From contig JAIXUV010000298.1 of the NCBI GenBank assembly GCA_027483345.1, forward strand, positions 1 to 43,130: 43,130 nt of DNA, read 5' to 3'. A program made the translations under genes and the position numbers. Below the pieces are notes generated by a model that saw only the letters and a list, made by a program, of their open reading frames with translations, ran no database searches and was not told the DNA's origin. Source of the DNA: Verrucomicrobiales bacterium (GTDB taxonomy: Bacteria > Verrucomicrobiota > Verrucomicrobiia > Limisphaerales > UBA9464). Within the stretch, counting starts at the first letter, position 1. Every line of letters begins with the position of its first letter. Below, piece after piece: positions 41,346 through 43,130 of the stretch.

Positions 41346-42640
41346 ACCCGCGATTCTGGAAAGGTCTCCTTGCAACCTCGGCCGCAATCCTTGCGGTCGT
41401 GCTCGTGTTGGGCCAACGGCGTGGCGGCGTTCCGACCGACAATTCCACCGGATCCGCCTCCTCAGATTCGCAGCCGGCGGCGTCGGGAAAACCTTCGGCC
41501 GGGGTCGCTCGCAAGGCACCGGACGCGTTCGCCACCGACTTCCGCTGGGAACGCGTGTTCACCAACGACCTGCACGTGTACATCCGGAACCTCCGGGCGA
41601 TCGCCTGTCCCGAGAACACGGTGCGGGACATCATCGTGGCGGAGGTCAACCGCCGCTTCGCTTCCCGCGAGGCGCCGTTCCGGGATCCGGGGACGGGCGA
41701 CATCGCGGCCCCCGGCGAGACGACGGCGCAACGGCGGATCCGACGGAAGGCCGACTACCAGCGACGTCGGAACCTGCGGTTGGTGGAGAAGGAGAAGTCC
41801 GCGGTCATCCTCGACCTGCTCGGCTACGAGATCCCGCTGGAGCCGTTGAAGGGCTGGTACAGCCGGAACTACGAACGCATGGAGTCGGCGATCAACGGCG
41901 TGCCGGCGGAGAAGCGCGAACGGGTCCGGGAGGTCATGGAGGCCTACTGGGAGCTTTCCGACACGCTCAACGACGAGTCGGACGTGTCGAACAAGGGACG
42001 CGACGCGGCCTTCGCCGAGCGTTACCGCGAGAACAACGAACGCCGTCGGCTCGGACTCGCGCAGGTCCTCACGCCGGACGAGTTGGAGCTGTTCGACATG
42101 CGGGCCTCGAGCGTGGCCGAGCGACTTCGGAACCAGTTGGGCGCGATGCAGCCGACCGAGGCCGAGTTCCGGGAGATCTACCGTCTGCGCCGCGACATCG
42201 AGGAGCCGTTCGGCGGCACGATGACCTTGGGCGACACGTCGGGCATCGAGGCGGACCCGGAGGCCGAGACGCGCTACCGCCAACGCGTCGAGTCGCTCCT
42301 TCCGCCGGAGCGGTTGGCGCAGTTCGATCGGGTCCAGGACCCGCGATTCCAGAATCTCCAGCAGCTCCGGGAGCGGTTCGGTCTGGACGAAGCCGTGGTG
42401 GACCAAGCCTACGGACTGCTCAGCCAGGCTAAGCCGGTGTACGTGCATTCGGAGTCCTACGAGAACGGCCGTCTTGTGCAACGGGAGGAGACCGTCGGCC
42501 CTGGGCGTCCGCCGGCGGAGCAGTGGAACCAGATGCGTACGATCCTCGGGAACCAGGCGTTCCAGGTCCTGGAGGCGATGTTTCCCGACGCGCAGGGGAC
42601 CGAAAGCCTCAACCTGCCGGTCCGGATCCGGCAACCATGA
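41342..42640 (+). CDS. Membrane-anchored repeat-family protein, paralog 2
   Basis: A 432-residue paralog of the preceding gene. It has the same plan: a membrane anchor at about 5-24 (FWKGLLATSAAILAVVLVLG), a Ser/Pro/Gly-rich linker to about 60, then the conserved block at 76-110 (DLHVYIRNLRAIACPENTVRDIIVAEVNRRFASRE) and a long helical body. The shared FDRVQDP block is near residue 330. Divergence between the two is extensive outside these blocks, so the duplication is not recent. Both junctions, upstream and downstream, are ATGA overlaps, indicating coupled translation and likely interaction. The function is unknown. Confidence 0.75.
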   Translation: MNPRFWKGLLATSAAILAVVLVLGQRRGGVPTDNSTGSASSDSQPAASGKPSAGVARKAPDAFATDFRWERVFTNDLHVYIRNLRAIACPENTVRDIIVAEVNRRFASREAPFRDPGTGDIAAPGETTAQRRIRRKADYQRRRNLRLVEKEKSAVILDLLGYEIPLEPLKGWYSRNYERMESAINGVPAEKRERVREVMEAYWELSDTLNDESDVSNKGRDAAFAERYRENNERRRLGLAQVLTPDELELFDMRASSVAERLRNQLGAMQPTEAEFREIYRLRRDIEEPFGGTMTLGDTSGIEADPEAETRYRQRVESLLPPERLAQFDRVQDPRFQNLQQLRERFGLDEAVVDQAYGLLSQAKPVYVHSESYENGRLVQREETVGPGRPPAEQWNQMRTILGNQAFQVLEAMFPDAQGTESLNLPVRIRQP

Positions 42641-43130
42641 GTCCGCGATCCGTCGGGACTCCGTGCCGGATGGTGGCTCGAACCGGGACCGGTTTCCTCT
42701 TCCTCCTTCTCGTCGTCGTTCGGGGGCTTGGCGCCCCGTTGGTTCATTCCCCGCGGTTTCCCAAGAGCGGGGAAGCCGTCCGCGTGACCGTCGACGCGTC
42801 GGTCCGTCCTGGAACGAATGGGCTGGCGCTCGAGTACCAGTTGGTGGAGCCGGGGAGCTACGTGGCGAAGGACGATCCCAAGTACAGCAAGGGTTGGAAG
42901 CGGCTTCCCCTTTCAACCGGGACCAACGGGACGTCCGTCGTCGAGGTTCCGTCGGAGGTTCAGCGACATCGGCGGCTGGTGCGCTACCGGCTCGTCGAGG
43001 CGGCTTCGGGTCGGCAGGTCCATCCCAAGCCGGATGCCGAGGAGCCGAACCTCGCCTGGTTCGTCCACGACGGGATCCCGGCCTGGACCGGTGCGATCCG
43101 TCCGTCCGGTTCCGGGAAGGAGAGTGCGCC
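42637..43130 (+). CDS. Exported protein, 3' truncated by window end
   Basis: The frame opens at an ATG overlapping the previous stop (ATGA) and stays open to the last base, giving at least 164 residues. It has a signal-like hydrophobic segment near residues 18-33 (TGFLFLLLVVVRGLGAP). A beta-rich region follows (VRVTVDASVRPGTNGLALEYQLVEPG, then a SKGWKRLPLSTG segment), and near the end is AWFVHDGIPAWTGAIRPSG. That last pattern recalls the segment ahead of the CotH-kinase domain in verrucomicrobial CotH proteins, so the full protein may be of that type. Without the rest this is tentative. It is the third gene of the coupled operon. Confidence 0.6.
   Translation, partial: MSPRSVGTPCRMVARTGTGFLFLLLVVVRGLGAPLVHSPRFPKSGEAVRVTVDASVRPGTNGLALEYQLVEPGSYVAKDDPKYSKGWKRLPLSTGTNGTSVVEVPSEVQRHRRLVRYRLVEAASGRQVHPKPDAEEPNLAWFVHDGIPAWTGAIRPSGSGKESA

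Overview
The window is GC-rich, densely coded chromosomal DNA, most likely from a Verrucomicrobiota bacterium (Limisphaerales/Pedosphaera-like). That placement is an inference. It rests on a 1010-residue PVC-type CxxCH heme protein, a ThuA-like secreted protein, paired sulfatases with a formylglycine-generating enzyme, lamin-tail proteins, a Rho factor with a long glycine-rich N-terminus, and a bacterial proteasome alpha subunit beside a Pup-ligase/Dop-family protein. No rRNA, tRNA, CRISPR array, transposase or phage gene was seen.

Layout. 0-3.1 kb: end of a receiver-domain protein, engB (-) and rho (+), closed by a strong terminator. 3.1-8.2 kb: PVC heme protein, then a BlaI/M56 BlaR-like regulatory pair (all -). 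8.2-10.8 kb: dprA-pyrH-frr (-). 10.8-16.5 kb: two divergent sulfatases, a lipoprotein FGE and an EboE-family TIM-barrel gene. 16.5-19.4 kb: lamin-tail secreted protein and ThuA-like protein. 19.4-20.9 kb: a primary-type sigma factor. 21-27 kb: HpnN-like RND/MMPL transporter, a possible 28-residue ORF, a family-4 glycosyltransferase (-), then EboD-family cyclase and a small membrane protein (+). 27-31.9 kb: nitrilase-family amidase (-), PrcA-like and PafA/Dop-like genes (+), a DUF3500 protein and a HupE-ectodomain-like protein. 31.9-35.4 kb: sugar ABC ATPase and binding protein without a permease (-), and an M14 peptidase-like gene (+). 35.4-36.1 kb: AbrB/Doc toxin-antitoxin pair with a visible promoter. 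36.1-39.5 kb: a 0.7-kb geneless stretch with inverted repeats, a hypothetical protein and a HerA-like ATPase. 39.5-43.1 kb: a small membrane protein and a tightly overlapping operon of two paralogous unknown proteins plus a third gene cut by the window end.

How genes may work together. The FGE should activate the adjacent sulfatases by converting the active-site cysteine to formylglycine. The BlaI-type repressor and M56 protease look like a signal-responsive pair. EboE and EboD are members of the ebo metabolite-traffic set but lie 9 kb apart without eboA, B, C or F. The EboD gene is divergent from a glycosyltransferase and an RND exporter. PrcA and PafA/Dop imply a proteasome/pupylation (Pup or UBact) apparatus, but its beta subunit, tag and ATPase are not in the window.

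The most interesting items are the isolated PrcA-PafA/Dop pair, the ATGA-coupled paralog operon at the right edge, the dispersed ebo genes, and a small family of palindromic repeats in the 36.4-39.3 kb intergenic spaces.
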